Source: Nematostella vectensis
Lineage: Eukaryota; Cnidaria; Anthozoa; Actiniaria; Edwardsiidae
Reading direction: 5' to 3'
Assembly: GCF_932526225.1 (NCBI RefSeq)
Contig: NC_064035.1
Coordinates: forward strand, 17,659,969-17,723,968
Length of the DNA stretch: 64,000 bases
Notes under the pieces: generated by a model
What the model saw: only the letters and a program-made list of their open reading frames with translations
Told to the model about the DNA's origin: nothing
Database searches by the model: none
Made by a program: the position numbers and the translations under genes
In this document: in pieces, positions 35,016 through 46,500 of the stretch
Layout of the letters: each line of letters opens with the position of its first letter
Numbering within the stretch: position 1 is the stretch's first letter

Positions 35016-37078
35016 CAAGTGCCGCAATAATAGTAATAGGGCTTCTAAATAGCTATCGGTCGGTCTTTTTGACCTTTAGGTAAATATAGGGAGAAAACAT
35101 TGATGTATTTATTTTACTACAGGAAAACTAAGCATTCAGACCATGCTTGCTGACAGTTTCTTTCATCGTCTAGTAACAGTTTATTACTTTTTGCATTGCT
35201 TATCAAGATTCTTGACGCTCGGAACATTATTATCATAACACTGTATGAATGAGTGAAGCAATGCACGATTCAAGCAAAATAATTCTATTGCGTGTTTTAT
35301 GTATCAGTACGTTAGAACTGGAGTGATAGCTTTCTTAGCACGGTGACGTGTCTTTGTCTTCACGCGGCTGCACAGCTCTTGCCTAATGTCCACCTTCACG
35401 TAATTACTGGCGATAATGGATCGTCTCGCACGAACGCGAACCGCTTAGAAGTGGGGGCCTTTCGTCACAGATGCACTCGACGGCGGCGTGTCATATCACG
35501 GCATTTCGCATGGTTGGGGACCCAGTGGTCTTAACGAGGATAGAGGACTGTACGAGAACAATTTAGTTCGAACGTAAGGGAAATTCATTTATTATCCCGA
35601 GGAGGGGCGTGACGATTTTGATAAAAGTAATGGATAAAATTAGTTGACCCCCTCTCCCTTTAGGAGGAACAAAATTTTCCATGCCCCCTCCTACGTCCCC
35701 CCATATTTTCGGTGCCTCCCCCCTCCCGAAAATCGTAGAAAGGAGCAAAGAAAGGAACAGCAATGACAAGTAAAGGAATGCGATCATAGAGATTAGCTGC
35801 AAGCTGGACAGAAAGTGAAGGGGAAGAATTTGGCTGAAAACATTAAGGGACGAGGTCAAAACAATTATCCAAACTAGGGACCCGACTTTAAAAAAAAGGT
35901 TGATTTTTTCACAATCTACAGTATCACTTGCCATTAATTGAGTTGATAAACATTGTGAAAAGGGCTTGCATTTTAGTCAATATCTTACTTCCACATATTA
36001 TGATAAAAGGTGTATAAATTACTTTCAACAGGATTGGGCTGTGCTGTCAGCTGGCTATGATCCCATTCGGCCTGGTTGCAATCCGATTCTGCTTTGCCTA
36101 TATTAAACACAATTGGATGACATCTTCATTCCCTTAATAGAATAAATGCTATTGTTTGAGAGGGGTGTTAGGTTTATTGATGTTGACATAGCATTTTCGG
36201 TTTTATCGTTCCCCCTAGCAATTTTGTCTAATAATCCTCAGAGAGCCATCACTTTAATGAAACATACCTTAGAATTCATGTTGCATCGCGTTTTGGACAA
36301 TACTTTATGCAAAATAGTACTTTTTGAGGCATTAGTTTATACACCCAATATTGCTTGAAAAATACAGAGGTTTGTATGGGAACGATCGACTTCCAGTGGA
36401 TAGTGGTTCGATGGTTCACACTCGACTCATTATTTCACTAGACTCTGATTGGCTCATTGTGCAAGATGCTGTCTCCTCACACAAAGATGTCACTTTTTGT
36501 AGAAGAGGATGGGTGTTCTTCTTGCACATACTAACCAGGAGATTTAGATAATGTTGGCTTTCTTTTAAATGGGTGACTCTGGCTATCATCATGACCATGA
36601 TCATTATCACCACCACCATCATCATCAGAAGAAGATTCTGCAATTATAGTAAATATGCTTGATGAGAACTGATGAGGATGTGCATCGATGTCAAGCTAAT
36701 ATACTTTCCAAACTGGGGGCCCTCCCCTAAACCTATTATTACAAACCGCGGCCCTCCCCCAAATCCGAGCTAAAAAAATCTTAACCCCCCCAAATATAGT
36801 AGCCCTCCCCCCCGCTAAATAATGACTGCTCCCTAACTGTTAGAGAGAAACGGGCTTATTAACCCCCCCCCCCCCCTTCCTCTGTAAATTGGGCGTTTGA
36901 CCCCCCATCCCCCGGGATTTCCAAGTCCCCTGGGGGTATGGATATTTTCTGGAACTATACAATCTCCCGCAAAATGCTGGAGATTTGGCATCTCTAATAT
37001 GAACTTTTGGAGAGTGCGAAACCTAAACCCGCAAAAGATGGTAGGCAGAAAAAGAGCTGGATAATTGAAAACACTTAC

Positions 37079-37655
37079 CTATCTCATAGGAAGGTATTAT
37101 GAAGAATGTCAATCTCTTATATTCCTTTCCAAGGGCTTCTTTATACTCATTTAGGGTGAATTGGTTCTCTGTTCCAGGGATGCACCGGACCTCACTAAAG
37201 TCTGGGTAGAGTAGGGTATAGTCCCTTGATTCATCAAAAGTCTTGTCGAATCTCGAATGCTTTTGAATAGCACTTGCGAGAATATCTTCTTTGGAGGAAG
37301 TTGTTTTGGCACGAACAATCTGCACCTTTCCCCGGCTTCGTTTGATCATACCATCATTGCGATAAGCGAGAGCAACTTTGACCTCCACATCTTTTGGGGT
37401 CGCCTTCGTCGTTGATTTCTTGTCAGGCCTAAGTCTTTTTCTCGCGGGCTTGAAGTCCCCTCTTCGAGATTCTTCACGTTTGGCATAAAACTCTTCAAAC
37501 GTCAGAGTGTCGTTTGATTTATTTGAGGAAGCAGACGATCCGGCAGATCCAAAGTTCAAACCCGATGGTCCAGGTAGACATGAGAAAACTCTAGATATCT
37601 CTTGTTGAGCCGTTTTACGAACTTCTTCTGTTATGTTACTTGTATTCGACGCCAT
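37079..37655 (-). CDS. First coding exon of an unknown gene (192 codons)
   Basis: Starts at ATG 37655 (MASNTSNITEEVRKTAQQEI) and ends in phase 1 at a consensus donor (gtaagt, 37078). It has a Ser/Gly/Asn-rich linker (about residues 30-50), then FEEFYAKREESRRGDFKPAR and a Lys/Arg-rich nuclear-signal-like stretch (ARKRLRPDKKS). A folded-looking segment follows (EVKVALAYRNDGMIKRSRGK, then ENQFTLNEYKEALGKEYKRL). The order (disordered N-terminus, basic patch, then a small beta/alpha domain with a late hydrophobic strand) reminds me of N-termini of large cnidarian HECT/G2E3-like proteins. That is only resemblance from memory. Later exons were not found in the window's lower part. A 22-bp minisatellite lies about 100 bp upstream. 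Confidence 0.6.
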
Positions 37656-37756
37656 TATGGCATAAATTGGCGGGGAAATCGATCCATGTGGTGGAGCCTA
37701 ATCCCTGCGCGCGCATGTCAACCGCTGAATGCGCACGCAGATGTTTTAGTGTTTGC

Positions 37757-38087
37757 GGTGCGATTTGCTTCTTTTGCAGTGCGATTTTGTTTCATTTGCG
37801 GTACAATTTTGTTTCATTTGCAGTGCGATTTTGTTTCATTTGCAGTGCGATTTAGTTTAGTTTGCAGTGTGATTTTGTTTCATTTGCAGTGCGATTTTGT
37901 TGTATTTGCGGTACGATTTTGTTTCATTTGCAGTGCGATTTTGTTTCATTTGCAGTGCGATTTAGTTTAGTTTACAGTGCGATTTTGTTTCATTTGCAGT
38001 GCGATTTTGTTTCATTTGCAGTGCGATTTAGTTTAGTTTGCAGTGCGACTTTTGTTTGTTTGCAGTGCGATTTTGTTTTGTGTGCTG
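37757..38087. repeat. 22-bp minisatellite, about 15 copies
   Basis: The unit is close to tttgtttcatttgcagtgcg plus at. Two unit types (gattttgtttcatttgca and gatttagtttagtttgca) alternate, so there is a second-level pattern. Each unit contains a T-rich run followed by ttgcag, so on the plus strand it looks like a series of 3' splice sites. It lies just upstream of the minus-strand gene starting at 37655. It leaves long open frames on the plus strand that I do not regard as genes. Confidence 0.93.
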
Positions 38088-38504
38088 TCCCCTATGGGCC
38101 ACCGTACAATCCGTATATTTGGGTCGCGACCGTTTCATGGTATATAGTCTCCTTTTGCAGTACGCGATTTTGTAAGTCGTTGTGGCCTTTAGACTCCTTG
38201 CTGATTAATTAAAAAGTTAATTAAGCTACAAGTTGAAACGGTAGGTCGGAATCCCCTCACAGGTAATAGGTGCGAAAAACGCCATTCAGGATTAACACAT
38301 TGGACAGCGCTTTTGCCATTTGATACACGTCCAACAAATTAACGTCATCATCGTGAAACCAACAATTCTTATACGGATGCGGTGTGTGTCATAAATTTGG
38401 CAAAGTTTTTCCATGATTATTCGTTTTGTTATAACAAAAGATTAATTCTCAAGTATGGAACGAGCGCGGGGTCCCGGGAGAGGAGAGATCTTTTTCGCCG
38501 CGAA

Positions 38505-38530
38505 GCTTGGAGCCTCTGGTACCTAGGGTA
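38505..38530. mobile_element. Single end of a TACCCTGG-family element
   Basis: ttggagcctctggtacctag then ggta is the right terminal repeat of this family, without a partner nearby. A truncated copy. Confidence 0.5.
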
Positions 38531-39327
38531 CCGGCCTAATGATACTTTAAACGGAAAAAAAACGTAGAGCTCTGAAATACGTTTCATCTTCATTCACTAA
38601 AAATGAGTCAATCATGTCTCTCAGCTAACTAAAATAAAGTTTCTTACTCCCTGAGTACAAATTTTAGATAGCAAATTTCACATAATTCAGGAGGGCTATA
38701 TAACGGATAAATAGTCCCTTTGTGTCCTATTATCGATGTTGAACTAAGCTTGAGTTCAGCTCCAAAGGCAAAAATGCTTGCTTAAGACGGAGATGATTAG
38801 AGGAAATTGATTGAGATCACAAAGGCTTTCATCTCAATACATGTGTTGCAAGTGCAGGAACACAAAAATTATCGTTTATCCAGCAAATTGTCAAGTTATT
38901 CATTGACCGGACTTCGGCGAACTCACGTTGCGACACCGTGTGCCATTAACGAATGCAACACAGAGATCAGACTGATTTTATAGTTAAATTCAAAGTTTCA
39001 TACTTGCCTTCAATAAAATAAAACAGGAAAGCCCCGTAAAAGTCAGCTAAAGCATTTTATCAAATAGATTCTCTGCCGCTTTTGTGTACATTTCCCTTGT
39101 GATGACAAGTCCAAAGCAGTCCCAGCTGAGGACGTTGGTGGTTGGATTTGATAAGGTCGGATCCATCATCACTGCCCCTAGTAACTTGTCTTGCCTACTC
39201 TACTATGGGGAAGGAAAAAAAACGCGCCGCTCGGGGTCGTGTTACTTAAAATTACCAGGCGGCGGCGGTTCATAGCGCGTCGTTTGAAAGGTCAAAAGCG
39301 CTTTATCATCTATAATCACGTAAGGTC
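38531..39327. other. No gene found
   Basis: Unique A/T-rich sequence; short frames only (63 and 84 codons), none recognisable. Confidence 0.4.
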
Positions 39328-41012
39328 TAATTCTCTATTATACTTGGTTCCGAGGGGTAAGCCTCTTTTCCACGGAAAACCGTCCCATTTATTTACAGTT
39401 ATATTGACATTGATTAGTATGATCAACCATAGTAAAGGCGAATAGTATTCTACCAAAGCAGACAAGGCTAGCATAGCTGACATCGGACACTTGCGGTAAT
39501 AGGATCCTGGCTCACTGAAAGGATGCGAGCGAGTTCATGGCGACTCATGGTGGAATGATTATGTTTATTTCGGGACAATACGCGACACGGCCCAAATTAC
39601 AGATATTTTCAGCTGCGCTTTAAGATATCTACTGTAGATTTTATGTAAAGATTTCCCAGGACAGCGACACTCTGCGGCAACTCTTATCGGCAATTATCGC
39701 TTTTGCGTTGTGCCAGGCATAATCCGTGGTTTTCTTTATTTCCGCTGATGGCTTTCGTTTGTAAGGCTGATACACAATAAATAGAATGTTCAGCAAGAAA
39801 TTTCCCTTCACTTAGTATCGATGTACTATTTAAAACACGAGCAGTAGTAGCAGTGTTTTATCGGGTATAAAATTTCGTACCCGATAAAACACGTGACGCG
39901 AATGTTAAGTGCGACTTGGAAGCCATTTCCAGAATTCGGTGCTAAGTCTAGTGGTCCAGTTTCACTGTTACGATTAACTCATCCAATTTCAAAAGCGCTT
40001 TGACCAATCGAGGTGGAAACACAAAGTCCATCAGTCCATCAGTCCATCAAAGTCCATCAGTGAATTAAAAATATACTCAAGAGCACTCAATGCCTGAAAT
40101 AGTACTTCATTGATTAGATGAAAAGTCGAAAGTATGCATGTTGCGTTCCTGGGAATCCAGATAACTACAGTAGACACAGAGTAGACAATGAAACAAATTT
40201 TGTTGAAATGGAATGAATTCAGGCATTCCTCGAGCGCTGTTGAGTTCGCAACAACATGCCTCCGAAGTCGCTGTTTATACCACCAAACTCCTGAGACTGA
40301 AGATCAAAAATACTTTGGAAGACTGTGTAATCCAGAGTCGATCAGAAATTACACGAAATGGCAAATAGTACGAGAAAATAAGGATCCGGCAAAAGAACAG
40401 CATAGCGCTGTTTTGTAATTGATTTAGAGAAAGTGCAAGGATTTGGAACTGATTCGGACACGTGAGGATTTTACCACACAGTTATATCGCTGGGGACTTG
40501 CCTATGTAAAAGCCTACTCACGTGTCTAAAGAGGGTCATCCGATTGGTCGAATGACCTATTGAATATGGATGAGTTAACAGTAACAGTGAATGAACCCAG
40601 TACTGAAATCTTGAATGGCTTCCCAGTCACATGTAGAGAATGTTGAAAATCATGTACTGTCTCTACTGTGGTTTTCCATTATCTAACTAACAATTAATTT
40701 TAGTTATCACGAAAAGATATGGGAACCAATCTCGGATCAGGCTGGAAATTGTGTCAGTATTGTTCAATCAAAAAGATTCTCTTAGAAGATAGATTCTCTT
40801 AGATTTTCTATTTGTATTGCCCCAAAATAAAAATAGTTATTCCACCATGAGTCGCTCTGAACTCGCTCTCACCCTTTCAGTGAGCCAGGATCTTTACCGT
40901 AAGTGTCCGGCTAGGCTAGCCTTGTCTGCTTTGGTAGAATACTACTCGCCTGCAGTATGGTTAATCATACTAATCAATATCATTTAGTTAGACCTTATGT
41001 GATTATAAATAA
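39328..41012. mobile_element. 1.7-kb long-inverted-repeat element
   Basis: Outer arms about 39328-39570 and 40830-41012 are clear inverted copies (e.g. gtagaatactactcgcc against ggcgaatagtattctac). Further inside, 39905-40010 and 40535-40640 are also inverted copies (gttaactcatcc, gaccaatcg, ggaagccatt). The left arm has insertions, including a perfect 15-bp palindrome (gtgttttatcgggta, 39853-39892). The core (about 40020-40535) has a 76-codon frame starting at 40188 with no recognisable domain. No transposase is seen, so a foldback-type non-autonomous element is most likely. Confidence 0.75.
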
Positions 41013-43302
41013 TAAAACTCAGGTGTAATTACATATGACATGGCAATTTACAAGGCCATTATCTGGACAACATATTAAATTTCCTGACGTGTAGCGCAAC
41101 TGGCATGCTGAGCCATTGTCATTGTATCAACATCAAAGTTATTTGATTCGTAATTATATGGTTGCTGGTGGAGATGTGCATTTTTATCTTGGCTATGGGA
41201 CTAATTGCACTAAGAGGACAAAGTTTGTCTGGCCGGGACGACAAACAGCCAGCCAAATTTTGTCCTGCCCGATCGATTGTAAATCGCATTCGCACTAAGA
41301 GGTCAAACAAAAAGCCGAACGCGACCCAAACCTCAATCAAAATTAGACTCGGATTTCTCACGCGAAAAAGCCGAGTTGCAGAATTTGTTTACGTTTGATC
41401 ACAATGCTTCCTTGGAATATTTTTGCACAACTCATCGCCTTACTGGTAGTAAATTTATTCCATAAATATCAAAAACAACAACTTCTGCTCAAGTAAAGCT
41501 TGGTGTTAATTGAAAAACTTGACGTTTGACCTAGTTCTGGCCGCCTCCAGAACAGGCCAGCGTAGCCTTTGAAGATCGTTGAAAATTGTTCTGGTCGAAC
41601 AAACGCATTCTCACGTTTCCCGCTAGCGTTGACAGTCTTTTTTGTTAAAACAAACAAACATTTGCTTAGTGCGAATAGGCCCTATGCATGGAAAGTTGCC
41701 TCAAATGGGAATCTATTTGCCAGTGGAAGCGCTCTATACCCTCCCTGAATTGGTGTATGTCGTAATCGACGGGCCGCCTACTCCCCCCCCCCCCCCCCCC
41801 CCGTCATCACCATCGGTCGGTCTCGTAAGGTTGTCATACCCCTCCCCTCCCTTCCCCCGCCATCATCGGGTCGTAAGGTTACCGGCGGGCTTCCATACTC
41901 CCCCCCCCCCCAATCCCCAAAATGGTGGGTGGCGGCGGGTCATACCCCACCCCCCGCATAAATAAAATGTGGCTTAATACGTATCCTGGACTCCTGGATT
42001 GTACATGCCAAGTTCTGATTAGACACTTCGTCAAATTATATAGTAGAGACAACACCCAAAGGAATCAGTGACCCCCCTTTTAAATCCAAACACTTTTGAC
42101 GTCCCCCCTTTAGACCGCAAAAATTTCTAGTGGCACCTTACGCCCCCCTCCCCCCCCCCCATCGAAAATAATAGCAAAATTTATAGCCAAAATCACTGCG
42201 TTACGAAGCACAATAACTATGTTTACTCGAAGAAGTTTGTTGCAGTTCTTGTGCGCATTATGAAAATGGCGCGCAGTTACAATTTCTTGTGTGACATGCG
42301 GATTGCCCATATCGAGATTTGTATTTATACAGACGACGGTTTCGCTTTATTGGCCTAGGTTGCAGATAATTTAAAATTAAAAAGGGCCACAAACACTCTT
42401 TACACGATCAAAATCTTTAATCATCATTTTATATTTCGTTTAAAATACTGATTTGTATGCTATTTTTAAGGTCAACTCAGTATAAAAGGAGTGGCCAGCA
42501 AAGCGAGAAAATATCTTCTATGCTTGTAGAACCAGTGATATTCTCGATATAGTTCAGGATGTGCTTATCTTATTGCTACAAAAGAGAAAAGCACTTGCTC
42601 CTCAATCATTTCTACGGTATTTAAATAAAAGTACTATAATGTCGACGTGGAATAAAATACAAAGCGTAGCCATAGTTCCAGTCCCCTCCACTTTGGTATG
42701 GGACCTTGGCCACGCCCCAAAAGGGATTATTTTGGAATTGGTTTTCCATGAAGATGAAAAGTAAGTGTGAGTCATAATCAAGTAAATATAGAAGCCCCAT
42801 CTTACAGTATTACTTCAATGATTCTCAAGGACAGGGCAGTTTTTACTACAGCCAAACCGTGTGTAGTGTAGCGTAGTTCAGCTGGCTTATTTTCTACGTA
42901 GTGTAGAGTAGAAAATAAGCAGGCTGAATAAGCTGGAATCCCACTTAGAATATTACATTGTATATTAGAAAGAAAAATATATATATATATCTACTGTATG
43001 AAAAGAATCCAAGCTATTCATAAGATTTCAGTACAGCGATACTTGTCTAAGAAATCCACGACCTATTTAGAAGAACAATTTCTTTCAACATTTGACTCGC
43101 CGTTCCGTGGATGGTTCTTCAAACCCCCTTATTACCGGCCTGTCATGCCCAAACGTCTTCTTTAAATTTACCAATTTTGAAAGAGTGCATTACCAGACGA
43201 GTCCTTGATGACAGAATCTGACCAAAAAGGCAAAAAAAAAACTCTGTCACACAAAAATCCCTTGATTTTAGCTTTAAATTTGGTAAGACATGCATCCCCG
43301 TA

Positions 43303-43337
<35 letters not shown>

Positions 43338-43524
43338 GAAACTACCCCCTTCCCTCCCATAGGTAAAGAGCTATCTACAGATGCCAGCAATACTATATAC
43401 CTAGTATTCTAAATGAAAGAAAGTCATTTGATTACCATCTTATCTGTTATCATGCAGGGGCTACTCTTACCATAGCATAATAGCAAAAACAAAAATCATA
43501 AAAATAGATGTATAATTGCAAAAT
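41013..43524. other. Repeat-rich stretch and 3' side of ARL5; no gene found
   Basis: Holds C runs (20 C at 41783) with a local repeat around ccgtcatcaccatcgg (41800-41880), and inverted pieces ending gcactaag/cttagtgcgaatag at about 41203 and 41665. A hairpin lies at 42868-42940 (ggcttattttctac against gtagaaaataagc), and a 31-base A run at 43304-43334. A 41-codon plus-strand stretch from ATG 42639 ends at a gtaagt but has no partner exon. Confidence 0.4.
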
Positions 43525-46500
43525 CTATTTTCTAAGTTGTGTAGTTATCCATTCTAGACCTTGATACAATCTGAAAAATAGACATAATACACCAGTGTTA
43601 AGCTCATATACACTTCACTTCACGTATCAATTACAGTACTTACCCCTCCCCAGTCAAAGCACAGCAAGCCTGGAATAAAAATAATGGGTTAATCATATGC
43701 TGGGCTAAGTAAAGATAAATAAAAAATGTAACTACTTTCACATTTGAAACTACATTCTATGGTTACGAACATTCTTATGTTCTTTCATTTCATTCCCATA
43801 CACAGACTAACACTACTGAAACAGACACTTTCCAATGCTTAAAGCTGCCAGTGATTTCACTACATATAAATCTGCCCATCAACTTTGGGTGCTCCTGGTT
43901 ATTACTGTACTTTCTAGCGTTTTTTCATAGATCACACTCTGTGATGATAATGTGAAAACTATTCTAGTGGTCTAGCAGTGGCCAAGAGTTCTCACAATAC
44001 AGCATATGCATCCAAGCTGCCTGATCTTTAGGTGCAAAATATCAAAAAAATGAGTCATCCCCAACACATCCTAAGTAGTATATGCCAAGTTATGTACATA
44101 GAGTGGTTTTCAAATACCTGTGAAATACTATTTAGTCTATTTAATACTAATACACTGTAATGTCTTTTTTCTCTTTTGTTCTGTCTTGACTATTACAATT
44201 TAACAATTACATTTTGTTGCCCTGGATTTTGGAAACCACTCTAATGTAGTAGTAAGATAATGAGATGTACGTATGTATAGTACATGTATAATATGTACTG
44301 TACTGTATAATGGTAGATGTATAATGTGTACTGTATTGTAACATACTGTTATAACAAGGTAATGAGATCTTCAGGGGCCGGTTGCACAAAGCCTGGATAA
44401 GTCTTATCCATCGGTTAAATCCTTATCCAGCAGATAAAAGTTATCCGAGTGGCGTGATTCGGTTGCACAAGCCAGAATAAAAGTTATACAGCAGTTAAAG
44501 TGATCCGGATGGTAGGGGTCTTATCCACCGAATAAATGTGAAGAAAAAACAAAATGGCGTCTTGCTTTCAATTTCTTTGTCTGAATTTAGAATAATTTTA
44601 GACACAGTAAAAGTTGAAACACATGCAAACAACGAATTTTACAGTTGGTAAATTTACAGTGAACTATGAACTTACATGCAGCTCTGGCTCTATAGTTTGA
44701 TTCCAGGAATGGAATCAAACTATATTGTCCGTTCTGTCGAGATATGTGACCCCCAAAGACAGAAAGAAGGGAAACAATATCCCCTGTGATCATTCCATGA
44801 TTTACATGCACTTTGCCTCAATAAACTGTTTGTTTTCTGGCACTTTTAGTAGCTTTCTCAACGGTTGCCTTTTTGTTTGAAGGAAAAACAGCGCATGCTT
44901 TGCATATTTACCATGGAAACGTGAAGCCATTTAGTGGTAAATGATGGCTATGCAGCGGATAGTTATCCAGCCTTCTATCCATGCTTTGTGCAACGCTATT
45001 TGCAGTACTATTCGCTGGATAGGGATTTTATCCAGCGGTTAGCGCCTATCCAGTACATTACCTGTATATGCCAACCATGGTCTTTGATACATGCTAAATT
45101 AAGCTGTTCAGATATTTCTGCTACTGACATGGATCCCTGTGGATTAAATTATAATATTATTTTTTATCACCATAGGTACAGTAATTCCAAAATCTTTAAA
45201 AAAGTCTTTTGTCTCTAATACTTACTTTGATATCTTGCTTATTGGCAAGAATTAATAAAGCTGCTTGCTTGAGTTCCTATTAACATGAGGAGATGAAATG
45301 TAAGTAAACAATAAAACTGTAAAAAATATTTTATTACTTTTTTTATACACTAGTCATAAGCTAAAAGTCATTGTTCCCCGCTAAGAAGTTCCATAAATAG
45401 AGAAAAAAAAAAACAGAGCTGCAAATTAACTTTGATCATTTCTAAGTTGACAAAAATGCTTCATACACAAATGGCAATAATAGCAACCAGCTGGAATTTG
45501 TTTTCCACAAAAAAAACTCTGTGAAGGCACAGAATTACGCCGAACAGGTTATTTAACATGTCAGGTTCTTTCATCCATAGAAAGCCAATTATCAAGTGAG
45601 ATTCACTCTTTCAATTTGCTCAAACATTCTAACTAGGAGGATTCCATAATGTTCCGGTGCTGTTTCCTGAAAAGCTGATAAGCGCTAACCCAGGGTTAAA
45701 TTTGCCCTAACTCACCATAAAATTTTTACCCCCCGATTAGTTCTGTTCCTGAAACGCTGGTTAGCGCTATTTCTGGGTTAGTTGGAGGTAAAATCTAACC
45801 CTGCTCGTGAGGTGGGTTAACTCGCTAATTTACGGTTACCGGTAGTACCTAGAACTAAAGTTTCATAAAATGAAGTTGCTGACAAAAAAGACACACAAAA
45901 CAACGTAGGGATCAAATGTCCTAACATTTCGCTTTGGTATGTGACCTTTGTTGCAGTATTGATTCAAAATGACATTTTTGGCCATGAAATGGTGGTAATT
46001 ACAGGCGATGTAGAGGTGTTTTGGCGCTTCTCTGCGAAAATTAAACCACCAAAAGTACATCTGAGTTGCCCTCTATTGATCTACTGTGTATTCTGTGTAA
46101 ATTTTACTCGTCAAACCAGTTTTTCACTTGCTTAATCCAGGGTTAGTAAATCGGGGGATTACTTGGCTTTCGGGAACAGTGAGTTATCCGTAGGTTAGCT
46201 AACATATGATTAGCGAATTTTAACCTGGGATTAGGCGCTGATCGAGGGTTAAGTTAATCAGCCATTCAGGAACCGGGCCCTGATGTGCATTTTACCTTGT
46301 CTTTGCCTCACTGGTCAAGCATGGTAGTATGCATTACACTGTAAAACATGAGGGCCTTAAAGTAATAATGAGAGAGACCCTAGGCACCCATCCTGGGATT
46401 AATAGTGAACTTGACAAGTACTTAGAAAAACTAGTATCTCTCACCTCATTGGCAAGCATTTGGTAGAGCTCTGCCTTTGAAATGGCAAGCCTTTCTCTGT

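Larger units (their letters stand above)
31778..37078. other. Long stretch without a confirmed gene
   Basis: A/T-rich, mostly unique. A minus-strand frame at 33637-33990 (LNVQCETCCVLSKPHFIHVV, then SLHHRHIGPWEQKIL) has an acceptor-like gactgatag before it, but no donor or partner exon, so it is left as a possible exon. Other items: a 33-base region with inverted tgcaagaaaat arms at about 33690-33715, a clustered cgatcgca motif region at 34166-34336, two CRE palindromes at about 35 kb, a short cat/atc repeat at 36588-36630, and C runs at 36860. The intron of the gene starting at 37655 must run into this stretch. Confidence 0.4.

Noticed and set aside
37602..38212. Plus-strand frames of 71-122 codons rich in CSAILFHLQCDFVSF
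   Set aside because: Made by the 22-bp minisatellite; no protein family and it overlaps the promoter side of another gene.
42639..42764. MSTWNKIQSVAIVPVPSTLV.. stretch ending at gtaagt
   Set aside because: Looks like a first exon, but no plus-strand exon follows before ARL5 sequence on the other strand.
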